Assembly: GCA_036939355.1 (NCBI GenBank)
Contig: JALLAP010000132.1
Span: forward strand, 1-27,244
Direction: 5' to 3'
Length of the DNA stretch: 27,244 nucleotides
DNA from: Thalassiosira profunda
Lineage: Eukaryota; Bacillariophyta; Thalassiosirophyceae; Thalassiosirales; Thalassiosiraceae
A program made the translations under genes and the position numbers. Under the pieces are notes generated by a model that saw only the letters and a program-made list of their open reading frames with translations, searched no databases and had not been told where the DNA came from. Positions 16,201 through 24,160 of this stretch are shown here, one piece after another (position 1 is the first letter of the stretch; each line of letters begins with the position of its first letter).

Positions 16201-18645
16201 ATGGCGACGGCGCGTGGGCGGAACGGAGGTCCCTCCTGGGGCGCCTACGAGCCCCGCGGCGGCGGGCCGTCGGGCGGTGGCAATCGCGGCGGCGGCGGCT
16301 TCAATCGAGGCCGTGGTGCAGGTGAAAGTGGCAACGGCCCGAATCGAGGCAACTATGCGAGCAACAACCGACAGCAAAGCGAGCAGGACGACGTCTCTGA
16401 GTACGACCGCGTTCACGGCGCCGATCACCCGAACAATGCCGGCACGGCAGTTGTGAGGAACGCAAATAACGCTGCGCGGTACAACCTGCCCATCAATCGA
16501 GGGCAAAATCAGGGGCAGGACTATCCACAGTCTGGCAATCAGAGGAGGGGCAACGGCTTTTCGGGGGGCGACAGCAACCGCAATCGAGGGATGAATAATG
16601 CTGGCTTCTCGAACAACAACACTGGCGGGAAATACAACGGCGGTGGCAGCAATTATCGTGGGGGCAGCCACAATCGCCACGGAGGGGAGCCGGGGAGTGC
16701 CAGTCAATCTTCCGCCTACAACAACGACAACAACAATGGGATGAATGGAGCGGCTCCGCCAACAACAACCTCATCTGGCTACAATGGCAATCAATCTCGG
16801 CAGCAACAGTCCTACAATCCACAGCCGCAGACTCAGCAATCGTACAATCCGCCCCCCAGTTACAATGCACCCGGCAACAACAAGCTCCAGCTGCAGGTCC
16901 TGTACACCCACCAAAAGACCAAGAAGAAGAAATCGTGGAAGGACGGTCGCCTCGTCCTCACCGGGACGAGCGCATCGCTCTTCGACGCCTGTCCCAACGC
17001 CGGCAGCGCCGGGGGCGCCGTCGACTCGTTGGAATTGAGCCGGACCGCGGCCCAGGCGCTGCGGGATGGCATTTATGGGGACGACTTTTTGGAGAGCGAG
17101 AAGTTTCTGGTGCAGGTGGAGGGGCCGTGGGTGGATCCCGCTGCGGGGAACGGGGGCAATAACATTTTGTGGAACAAGCAGCCGCAAGTCGCAGGTGCGG
17201 GCGGGGCTCCGGGAGGGACGAACGGCGGGCTGCGGAGGGGCGCGCAGCCCTCGGCGGGGATGAAGAAGCTGCTGTCGAGCAAGTTTCGGATGCCGGGGAA
17301 GGTGCGGCCGCTGCATCCCGAGGAACGACGCAGAAGGGCGTGGGGGGACAACGGGGCGAACAAACGGCAGCGACCGTTGCAGCCGGGCGAGCTGGAGCGG
17401 CAGTTTTACGGAGGCGGTGGGGGCGATGGAGGGCATGGAAATGGGGGGCATCCGAACAATGGCGGTGGTTATGGCCCTGGGGGGTTTGAAAATGGAAGGA
17501 ACAATGCCGGCAGAGGGGGATACGGAAGTGGTGGAGGAGGAGGCTACAACGATGCTGCTGGCCCTGGTAACAACGGAAACGATGGTGGGTATCAAGGTCA
17601 GAACTCTGGCATGTGTCCTCCAAACGACGGAAGCTGGAGGGGCAACGATCGAAGCAACGTTGATGGAGGCAACCAGCGAGGAAACGACGATATGTCTCGC
17701 AACCCCTACAATGGCTCTGAATCAGGCCAAGATCGACACGGTGGGCGGCAGTCGAATCAGCAGCAGCCTCAGCAATTCCGCAGCGATGGCCGGAATGGAA
17801 GCAACGGTGGTCCTCCGAGGGGCAATCAACCCCAGTTCCAATCGAACTACGACGCAAGTGGATTTTACGCGATGGAGGACGAGGAGAGTGACGGCGAAGG
17901 GCTCAATGAGGACGGCAACAATGTCAGCAGTGGCGAAAGGCAGGAACGAGGAAGGGGTGCGTACGACGACCGAGGCCGCGATGAAGACGTTGGAGGTGCA
18001 TCTCAACATCCGCGTGCAGATCGCGGTCGAGACAAGGACAATCGGCGTCAAAGCGACAGCTTCGATCAGTCTGCTCTGAGATCGCGGAATGATCCATCCC
18101 GTGAGCATGTACCGAGAGAGGTCGCATATGAGAACGGTCCACCACCAGAACCGCACGATCCAACGAACGACGATGATTCTCTGTTTGCGCTGCTGGGCGC
18201 TACGAAGGCCCCGGCACCCGTGCAACCCCGTCCCGGAAATGCGTCAGAAACCGGCCGGGGCGAAGGGCGTGGCAACGTCGAGGAGACAACACAAAACGGC
18301 GAAGGGGGCACCGGTGGGCACACCGACAACAATGCTGATGATGGACCAAGCCATGAGAAGGATGGCGAGGAGAACAACTCGTTCCTCGCTGGTATCCTTG
18401 GGGCAGAGGAGGAGAGGGCGAACGATCCCGAAGCGGCTCGATCCGACTCGCCACTGGCGTTTGGGGCTGGATCGTCGTGGGATGATTTTGACGAGGGGAG
18501 CGACGATGGCCTCGGCGAGGAAGACGCTGCTGTGGATAAGGGCAGCAACGAGGGTGCAGGAGCATCCGGTGGAGGCTTTTCGGGCTTCACGCTGCCGTCG
18601 GCTGGTGAGAGTTCGTCAGAAGACGAGGAGGAAGATGAGGATTGA
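16201..18645 (+). CDS. RGG/Asn-rich protein with a DUF2439 (ZGRF1/Mte1-type) domain, 814 aa
   Basis: The ATG at 16201 (CAGCAATGGCG) is the first in a good context; the open frame upstream is pyrimidine-rich leader. Residues 1-225 are Gly/Arg/Asn-rich with RGG-type boxes, then Gln/Pro/Tyr repeats. Residues ~229-310 form the only globular domain: LQVLYTHQKTKKKKSWKDG, a short beta core, then SEKFLVQVEGPW. This matches DUF2439, found in the DNA-repair and recombination proteins ZGRF1, Mte1 and Dbl2. Two related basic motifs follow (VRPLHPEERRRRAWG near residue 365, RPLQPGELERQFYG near 390). The rest is low-complexity Gly/Asn, then Asp/Glu/Ser ending SSSEDEEEDED. No helicase motif is seen, so it is not full ZGRF1. 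It is probably a nuclear nucleic-acid-binding protein; DNA repair versus RNA is undecided. Confidence 0.85.
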   Translation: MATARGRNGGPSWGAYEPRGGGPSGGGNRGGGGFNRGRGAGESGNGPNRGNYASNNRQQSEQDDVSEYDRVHGADHPNNAGTAVVRNANNAARYNLPINRGQNQGQDYPQSGNQRRGNGFSGGDSNRNRGMNNAGFSNNNTGGKYNGGGSNYRGGSHNRHGGEPGSASQSSAYNNDNNNGMNGAAPPTTTSSGYNGNQSRQQQSYNPQPQTQQSYNPPPSYNAPGNNKLQLQVLYTHQKTKKKKSWKDGRLVLTGTSASLFDACPNAGSAGGAVDSLELSRTAAQALRDGIYGDDFLESEKFLVQVEGPWVDPAAGNGGNNILWNKQPQVAGAGGAPGGTNGGLRRGAQPSAGMKKLLSSKFRMPGKVRPLHPEERRRRAWGDNGANKRQRPLQPGELERQFYGGGGGDGGHGNGGHPNNGGGYGPGGFENGRNNAGRGGYGSGGGGGYNDAAGPGNNGNDGGYQGQNSGMCPPNDGSWRGNDRSNVDGGNQRGNDDMSRNPYNGSESGQDRHGGRQSNQQQPQQFRSDGRNGSNGGPPRGNQPQFQSNYDASGFYAMEDEESDGEGLNEDGNNVSSGERQERGRGAYDDRGRDEDVGGASQHPRADRGRDKDNRRQSDSFDQSALRSRNDPSREHVPREVAYENGPPPEPHDPTNDDDSLFALLGATKAPAPVQPRPGNASETGRGEGRGNVEETTQNGEGGTGGHTDNNADDGPSHEKDGEENNSFLAGILGAEEERANDPEAARSDSPLAFGAGSSWDDFDEGSDDGLGEEDAAVDKGSNEGAGASGGGFSGFTLPSAGESSSEDEEEDED

Positions 18646-18724
18646 TGCTGCATCTAGACTAGAGCTCTAACAGTGGCGTTACATGTATTATCTCACATCC
18701 ATCGTGTCCAAAACACTCCTAACT

Positions 18725-19522
18725 CTACACGCTGTATTCATCGCACCCGTACTCTACAGCGATGCCTTCAGGCACGACCTCGAGTCCAGTTCCTGTAGAG
18801 TACAATACCGGCCTGTCGATAACGACGCGAGGTGGGCCTGGTTCGAGGGCACCGATCATTCGCAGCGCTTGAGCCTCCTCTTTGGCAAGCACCAAGTGCT
18901 TGGCGTGGTCGGCTGGGACGAGCTCGGAGATGTCGGAAGCCGAAGAGACTGAAATAGTACTTGGCAGGCCGAGCGACTTGCCATCTTCCTCGTCATCGCT
19001 CAGCTCGGCCGTTCCGTCCACACTGCCACGCCCCTTCCTCCGTGCCAGAAGAATCACGGCAACTGTAACGAGAGTACCGACGGAGGCGACGATGGCGCTA
19101 GCGAGGAACACGACTGCGAACACCCCAACGGTCTGACTGTCCAGGTCGGCTAAGTCCAGGGATGCATCATTCTCATTCTCCTCGACGCGTTTGCTTTTGT
19201 TCTCCGGCAGAAAGGAGAGCGCCGGACCAGACGCCGACGACTCGATGTCTTCGCCGCCCCCGCTGGCGGGAGGCTGGGTCGGCCCCGGCGTAGGCGCGAC
19301 GGTGATGGGCAACGAGCGATGGAAGTTGGCCAGCAGGGGCGTCATCTTGGAGGAATAGGCGTGCAAAGGAAGAGGAGGCTCAGTCGTGGGCGAAGTGGAA
19401 GGAGCAGGGGCGAGGGCGAGCAGCCCGCTGTCGTTGCTGCGATGGCCGTCGCGCCGGAGGTGGCGCGGCTCGGCGGTGGCTGCCGCTGCGGCGAGGACGG
19501 ATAGGAGGAGAGGGGCCCTCAT
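18725..19522 (-). CDS. Type I single-pass membrane protein of unknown function, 265 aa
   Basis: The ATG at 19522 starts a signal peptide (MRAPLLLSVLAAAAATA). The outer part (~18-130) is Pro/Thr/Ser-rich and probably glycosylated, with one acidic patch (VEENENDASLDLADLD). One membrane helix lies at ~132-160 (VGVFAVVFLASAIVASVG...), and RRKGRG after it sets the cytosolic side. The ~100-residue inner tail carries acidic Ser clusters (ELSDDEEDG) and ends in Tyr-containing short motifs (VEYGCDEYSV) that could serve sorting or phosphorylation. No known domain is visible. It converges on the DUF2439 gene, with 79 bp between stops, and diverges from the silaffin-like gene. Confidence 0.75.
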   Translation of the reverse strand: MRAPLLLSVLAAAAATAEPRHLRRDGHRSNDSGLLALAPAPSTSPTTEPPLPLHAYSSKMTPLLANFHRSLPITVAPTPGPTQPPASGGGEDIESSASGPALSFLPENKSKRVEENENDASLDLADLDSQTVGVFAVVFLASAIVASVGTLVTVAVILLARRKGRGSVDGTAELSDDEEDGKSLGLPSTISVSSASDISELVPADHAKHLVLAKEEAQALRMIGALEPGPPRVVIDRPVLYSTGTGLEVVPEGIAVEYGCDEYSV

Positions 19523-19853
19523 GTTGTGAGAGAGGAAGCGAATTTTATGAGCGCTCAGGTCTCAGATGTGAGCAACATGCACACATGCTTGCAGCAGATC
19601 GATGGCAGACAAGCGCGGAGTACCAAGAAGGGTGGGGTCGGAGGCAAACGGCTGGAGGCAAACGGCTTTTTACGTAACATCTACGAAGGAACTCTCTTGT
19701 CCTGTGGGGCAGTCGTGGGCTCGCCGATCTGAAAGCAAACACTTGCTCCTTCGGAGCCACTTGCAAATTATTGCAACGGCGGGTGATTCGCGGCTCCAAC
19801 GAGTTCATAAATTCTCCAAACAGCTCACCACAGCACCCGTTCGCGTCCCTCTC
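19523..19853. promoter_or_regulatory. Head-to-head promoter region of two secretory-protein genes
   Basis: This 331-bp stretch separates divergent ATGs. It has two TTGCAA copies ten bases apart (19761-19766 and 19771-19776), about 80 bp before the silaffin-like start. Both products carry signal peptides. No other site is clear. Confidence 0.35.
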
Positions 19854-20330
19854 ATGCAGCTCCTATCCGCTCTCCTCCTCGCCCTCTCCCTGGCCGCCCC
19901 CTCCCTCGGGCGCGTCGAGCGGCGTCGCGCTCTGCTCGAGGGCAAGTCGTCCAAGGCCTATCGGCTGATTCGAGGCGGGAAGGCATCCAAGGGGTCCAAG
20001 TCGTCCACGGCTCCTTCTTGGACGCCGACGGGCGCTCCCTCTATTGTCCCGTCCTCTTCGGCGGCACCCTCCTCGAGCAGCGCTCCGTCGACTGGTCCAT
20101 CTCAGTCGGCCGCGCCCTCCTCAAGCAGCGCTCCCTCATCCAGCATGGCTCCGACTGCGAAATCGAGCAAATCGAGTGGGACAAAATCGAGCAAATCGAA
20201 GGCGGGCAAGTCGGAATCGAAGGCGGGCAAGTCCACTTCGGCCCCCTCCCTCCAGCCATCGCCCCAGCCAAGCACGTCACCCGCTCCAAGCGAATCGGCT
20301 GCTCCTTCTTTCCACTTCGCGTCGGGATGA
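19854..20330 (+). CDS. Secreted silaffin-like Lys/Ser and APS-repeat protein, 158 aa
   Basis: The ATG at 19854 begins a signal peptide (MQLLSALLLALSLAAPSLG). Next is RVERRRALLEG, which contains an RXL-type processing site as in silaffin precursors. Lysine pairs with the silaffin K-x-x-K spacing follow: KSSK at 31-34, 103-106 and 111-114, KASK at 43-46, KAGK at 116-119 and 123-126. Two Pro/Ser blocks (~51-100 and ~130-152) are made of short APS-type units, common in diatom wall and adhesive proteins. Silaffins are silica-associated peptides whose lysines are polyamine-modified and serines phosphorylated. The composition, spacing and secretion fit, but there is no repeated unit matching a specific known silaffin. 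An ordinary Ser-rich wall protein is the alternative. Confidence 0.8.
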   Translation: MQLLSALLLALSLAAPSLGRVERRRALLEGKSSKAYRLIRGGKASKGSKSSTAPSWTPTGAPSIVPSSSAAPSSSSAPSTGPSQSAAPSSSSAPSSSMAPTAKSSKSSGTKSSKSKAGKSESKAGKSTSAPSLQPSPQPSTSPAPSESAAPSFHFASG

Positions 20331-20584
20331 GCAAGTAATTGCATTAATGTGTGTAAGTGTGCAACAGTCGTTCGCTCCTGAGAGATCTATTTTATAGACG
20401 CGCAAGTGTTGCCGTCCTGTATTCGTCAATCGTCGAGTAGGTAGTAGAAAGCCTTTCATATAGAAAGTAATCGGTGTCTGTTTCCGTAATAGAATGCCTC
20501 CGACTGACCAACTCAACGTTGTCAACTCCTTCTTGATTTTGGTTGCTGTTTCCATCTGTTCTAGCAAAACTCCCTCCGTTGTTA

Positions 20585-21415
20585 TCAATCGAAGGTTTCG
20601 GCCTCGTTGAGGAACACCATCGTCGTGCCCTGGAACCAGGGGAATTGCGCCTTGCTCCGCAAATACTCGCTCCGTTCCTTGTCATATTTGAAGCCCAGGC
20701 CCTTCATCATGTCGATCACGTATTCGTTCGTACGCAAATTTACGTGGCCCACTCCGTTCTGTCCCGGCTGTCCCCAGCTCAGCAGCACTCCCTTCCGCGC
20801 CGCCGACACGATGTTCAATATGAAGATCGGCTCGTACTGCATCGGAATGTGCTCGGCCACCTCCATGCACACCACCCAGTCGAATTGCTCCCCCCAGTCC
20901 ACCTTGACGGTCAAGTCCTGGTGTTTTATGAACCCATCCGTCAAATCCTCGACGTTGACCGCCCCCTCGTACCCTTTGATAGCGGAGATCCTCCCGCTCC
21001 CGTGAAAGTAGCTTGTATAACATCCCAGCCCCGCGCCCAGCTCGAGGACGCTCCCCGATATCACCCTCTCCACTACTCCGTCCGCGAACGATTGATCGAA
21101 TTTGTACATGAAATTCCGGGGGAGGCGCCACGCCCCCGAATCGTCGATCTTTTGCCGCTCTCGCACCAAGCATTCCACCACTTCCGGGTTGGGGTAGGCG
21201 GGCTTGACGCACTGATTGTTCTGCGGCGTCGTGCACACCGGTATCTTCCCCTGGATGGGCGGGAGTTTGATCAGTTCAGTCGTTTTGTTTTCCGCTTTGG
21301 GTGATATTGACGCGTCGATTGAAGATGGCAGTGCGTTGTAGGAGGCCATTCGTTTGTACGCGACGACGATTACGGCGAGGCATATCAGCGCCGTGCGGAC
21401 CTCCCTCTGGTTCAT
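20585..21415 (-). CDS. Membrane-anchored class I SAM-dependent methyltransferase-like protein, 276 aa
   Basis: The ATG at 21415 opens a short basic start and a signal anchor (~8-20, ALICLAVIVVAYKR), so this is probably a type II membrane protein of the ER/Golgi. A stem region follows to ~60, with a Cys pair (VCTTPQNNQCV). The methyltransferase fold starts near residue 100. Motif I is VLELGAGLGCY (123-133), the SAM-binding Gly loop. Asp/Glu motifs follow (GYEGAVNVEDL), then DWVVCMEVAEHIP (179-191) and LLSWGQPGQNGVGHVN (211-226). These are features of the broad Methyltransf_23 type group. The substrate is unknown; a lumenal glycan, lipid or peptide is possible. No intron is seen. Confidence 0.8.
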   Translation of the reverse strand: MNQREVRTALICLAVIVVAYKRMASYNALPSSIDASISPKAENKTTELIKLPPIQGKIPVCTTPQNNQCVKPAYPNPEVVECLVRERQKIDDSGAWRLPRNFMYKFDQSFADGVVERVISGSVLELGAGLGCYTSYFHGSGRISAIKGYEGAVNVEDLTDGFIKHQDLTVKVDWGEQFDWVVCMEVAEHIPMQYEPIFILNIVSAARKGVLLSWGQPGQNGVGHVNLRTNEYVIDMMKGLGFKYDKERSEYLRSKAQFPWFQGTTMVFLNEAETFD

Positions 21416-22004
21416 GGCGACGGTATCTCAGGTGATTCCTCAATATAAAATGCCACTTTGACGTCCTCCGCCGCCAACTCGGTGTGGATTGTGGATAACT
21501 TAGCCGCTGCTAGTTCAATTGCATTGATTGTTGTCTGAAAAGATGACCATGCACCTTGCAACCGCTTTGTGTGGCCAGGCACCAACTCTGATCTCTGATC
21601 GTCAATTGCTGCCACGAGGAAGTTGCAATTGCAATTAGTGCAACCCTTGTAGAGTGGCGAAATGATCGCCTCCGCTTCAGTGAAGTTGGGGCTGGTCGCC
21701 ACCGAGCGTGTTGCGCTCGTGGCGAGGCGCGATGGAAGTTTTCGGGGGAACGTCGCGTAGATACCGCGCCACGAATATCTGACGGCTTTGAGCGGGGATG
21801 ACAGGCGACTAGGGAACGGGCGATGGCGGCGGGGGCGAGGCCGGTGGTCCAGGATCCACGGGAGGGCTGCCGCCGGAGCGAGCGGAGGTGGTGGGCGGGT
21901 GGGGCGGGTGTGGGTGGACGAGAGGGTAAGTGCCTGTCCGCCAAGTATTGTAGGTATTGTACCGCCAAGTACGTATTGGCCTCGGTAGCTAACTCGCCCT
22001 ATGA
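21416..22004. other. Intergenic, 589 bp, upstream of the methyltransferase gene
   Basis: A minus-strand frame (21702..21412) is open for 96 codons and overlaps the methyltransferase ATG, but it starts with GTG and contains no ATG, so I do not call it. CCGCCAAGTA occurs twice in direct orientation (about 21938 and 21962), just before the inverted-repeat element. Confidence 0.4.
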
Positions 22005-22161
22005 GGAGGCGCCTAAATTTTGTATTTTTTCACTTGGAACGGATAATCACTTGGAAAAATTCCAAGGATACCTTTTAATTCCTACGTAGGATTTCTACAG
22101 AACATACCACCGGATTTGTATTTTTTCACTTGGAACGAGTCACTTGAAATTTACCACCAAC

Positions 22162-22173
22162 GGCGAGCTCGCC
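22162..22173. repeat. 12-bp perfect palindrome GGCGAGCTCGCC
   Basis: A self-complementary 12-mer lies at the border between the AT-rich left arm and the GC-rich core of the inverted-repeat element. Its meaning is unknown; GC-rich DNA makes short palindromes likely by chance. Confidence 0.4.
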
Positions 22174-22586
22174 GGCCAGCCCAAGCACCTCGCCGCCCGC
22201 CCCGCCCCCGCCGCGTCGGCGCGGCCCTCGGCGACCGCCTCGAAGGGATCACTGCGGCCTGTATCCCCGACGCGGCCCACCGCCATGGGTATTGGGCGAG
22301 GTCTGGGCGGCCGGGTTAGGCTCATACACTAGTAATTGCAAATATAATTCATACATAAACACAAGCCATCGACGGCTGCCCAGGTCGCCCAGCGGGCGGC
22401 GCCTTGCCTAGCCTGCGCCGCCGTCGACGCCGCACCTTTTGCGGAGGATACTTACGATGTTAGCGGCCGCCTGTGGCGGCGGCGGCGGCCGCGGGTCCGC
22501 CCCAGGGGGGCGGCAGGGCAGTGCGTCTGCAGAGGGCGGTGCAGCTTCTGCACAGAGACCCGAGCCGCCCCTTTGCAATACATCTA

Positions 22587-22672
22587 CGCCGCCGATGCCC
22601 CCCAAACGATACCGGATGATAGGTTCTGCTATAGATCTAATGGTCCCTATCGTTTAGGCGGCATCGGCGGGC
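22587..22672. repeat. Internal inverted repeat, 25-bp arms with two mismatches
   Basis: The left arm (22587-22611) ends GCCCCCCAAACGATA and the right arm (22648-22672) begins TATCGTTTAGGCGGC. They pair over 25 bp with two mismatches around a 36-nt loop. The structure sits near the middle of the right half of the inverted-repeat element and may be an older element end captured inside it. Confidence 0.6.
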
Positions 22673-23003
22673 GCCGCGGCCGTCAATCTCGCGGCGGCCG
22701 CCAGCGTGGGGATGGGATGGAGCGAAGCGAGTTTAGGCTCAGGCTGGAGCTCTCAGGCGAGTTTCAGGTGAATAACTTTTGGCGGGAAGCTAAGGTGAAA
22801 AAGTTCCAAGTGACGCTCGTTCCAAGTGAAAAATACAAAATTATGGCGCCTCCGGGGGGATTGCATCACCGACGGCAGCGAGAAGGGGCTGGCCCGGCCG
22901 GGAGAAACTACGCCGACGAGGAGAGGGAGGCGCAGCCTTGTGCGCTCCTCCTCAGCGCGAGAACGGCGCTGCGAAAATAGAGAGGTCGTAGGGTCCCCAT
23001 AAG

Positions 23004-24147
23004 ATGCGAGGCATCACCAACCCATTTCGCAAGACGGGGGCGGACGCTTCAAAATCCGGTATCAAGAAATACGACGACGGAGATGTATACGAAGGAGAAC
23101 TGAAGAATGGTGACAGGCACGGCCAAGGCAAGATGACATACGCCGATGGGGGTGTCTATGATGGGGAGTGGGTGGATGACTGGAGGCATGGCAAGGGTAA
23201 GATGAAATACGTCGACGCCGAGGTCTACGATGGGGAATGGAAGGACGATAAGAGGCACGGCCAAGGCAAGCTGAGAAACGCCGATGGCGATGTCTACGAA
23301 GGGAGGTGGAAGGACGATGCGATGCACGGATGGGGAAAGCACACGCTCGCCGACGGGGGCGTGTACGAAGGGGAGTGGGTGGAGGACAAGAGGCACGGGC
23401 AGGGCAAGTTCACGTGGGCCGATGGGGAATGCTACGATGGAGAATGGGTGGACGGCGAGAAGCGCGGCAAGGGAAAGTACACGTGGACCAGTGGAATCTT
23501 CTACGATGGGGAGTGGAAGGACGGCAACATGCACGGAGAGGGAAGGTACACGTACGCCAGTGGAGCTTTCTACGAAGGCAAATGGGAGAATGACGACAAG
23601 CACGGCAAGGGCAAGTTTACATCCGCCAAAAGGACGGTGTGGGAAGGGTCTTGGTATCACGACAGGCGGCATGGTGAATTCACTGTGACGCATCGGAGAA
23701 TATTCCGGCGACGACTTCAAGCACAAAGATGTCTATCGCTACGGTAAACTTCTGCCAAAGTATCCTGATGCCCCTATCAAGAATGGCGCTTTGACCCTTA
23801 CATTGGGCGAGGAAGACATCACATGTGGCATTTGCAACGCCGAATACTCATCCAACCTGAGCGAAGAAGATGAAAATATCAGACGCCATTTGCCAGTCCT
23901 CGGTTCGTGTGGTCATCACTGTTGCCACGGGTGTGCCTTGGAGGTGCAAGCTGCTCAAGCGCGAAGGAGCAATGGCAGAGTGCCCGAGAGGATTCAATGT
24001 ATGCACTGCAGGAAGAAGGGTGCATTCTGCCCCGGCGAGCCCATATACTTCCGAGTGTTGGCCGATTTCATAGAGCGTTCGACCACATATGCCAGGCCAA
24101 ACTGCTTGTGCGGCATGTTAAAGAATGCTTCCTTGTCGGATCTATAA
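23004..24147 (+). CDS. MORN-repeat/RING protein, split by an apparent +1 frameshift
   Basis: The ATG at 23004 starts a frame that ends at 23747. It encodes about nine 23-residue MORN units (VYDGEWVDDWRHGKGKMKY and variants), modules that bind membranes or act as scaffolds. After HGEFTVTHR (23696) the frame loses sense. The frame one base forward (from about 23695) continues EYSGDDFKHKDVYRYGKL into a C3HC4 RING (CGIC, then GSCGHHCCHGC, then CMHC) and stops at 24147. Neither half looks like a complete gene. From memory, MORN followed by this RING type recurs in diatom proteins. One extra base near 23691-23697, or a sequence error, would explain the break. A tiny intron is unlikely. The stop lies 13 bp from that of the convergent GPI-like gene. 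Confidence 0.78.
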
Positions 24148-24160
24148 TGAAGAAGCAAGA

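Larger units (their letters stand above)
22005..22853. mobile_element. 849-bp terminal-inverted-repeat element without coding capacity (MITE/foldback-like)
   Basis: The left end (22005-22041) and the right end (22818-22853) are inverted repeats of 37 and 36 nt. Both start GGAGGCGCC at the outside and reach TTTCACTTGGAACG inside, differing by two substitutions and one T. A second left copy of ATTTGTATTTTTTCACTTGG lies at 22114-22133 and continues GAACGAGTCACTTG. This matches the subterminal right arm better than the outer copy does, so the left end looks duplicated or nested. The interior is very GC-rich and contains a further inverted repeat (22587-22672). No transposase frame is visible. I find no clear target-site duplication by eye. 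The right end is only 150 bp from the MORN/RING start. Confidence 0.7.

Noticed and set aside
15772..16707. Minus-strand open frame of 311 codons
   Set aside because: It overlaps the F-box 3' end and the RGG-rich gene in antisense; Ala/Val-rich sequence is the expected complement of Gly/Asn/Arg codons.
20543..21304. Plus-strand open frame of 253 codons
   Set aside because: It is antisense to the methyltransferase, which has clear SAM-binding motifs.
21412..21702. Minus-strand 96-codon frame overlapping the methyltransferase start by four bases
   Set aside because: It starts with GTG and contains no ATG. A bacterial-style overlap is not meaningful in a eukaryote. It could be part of a 5' exon, but no splice model was convincing.
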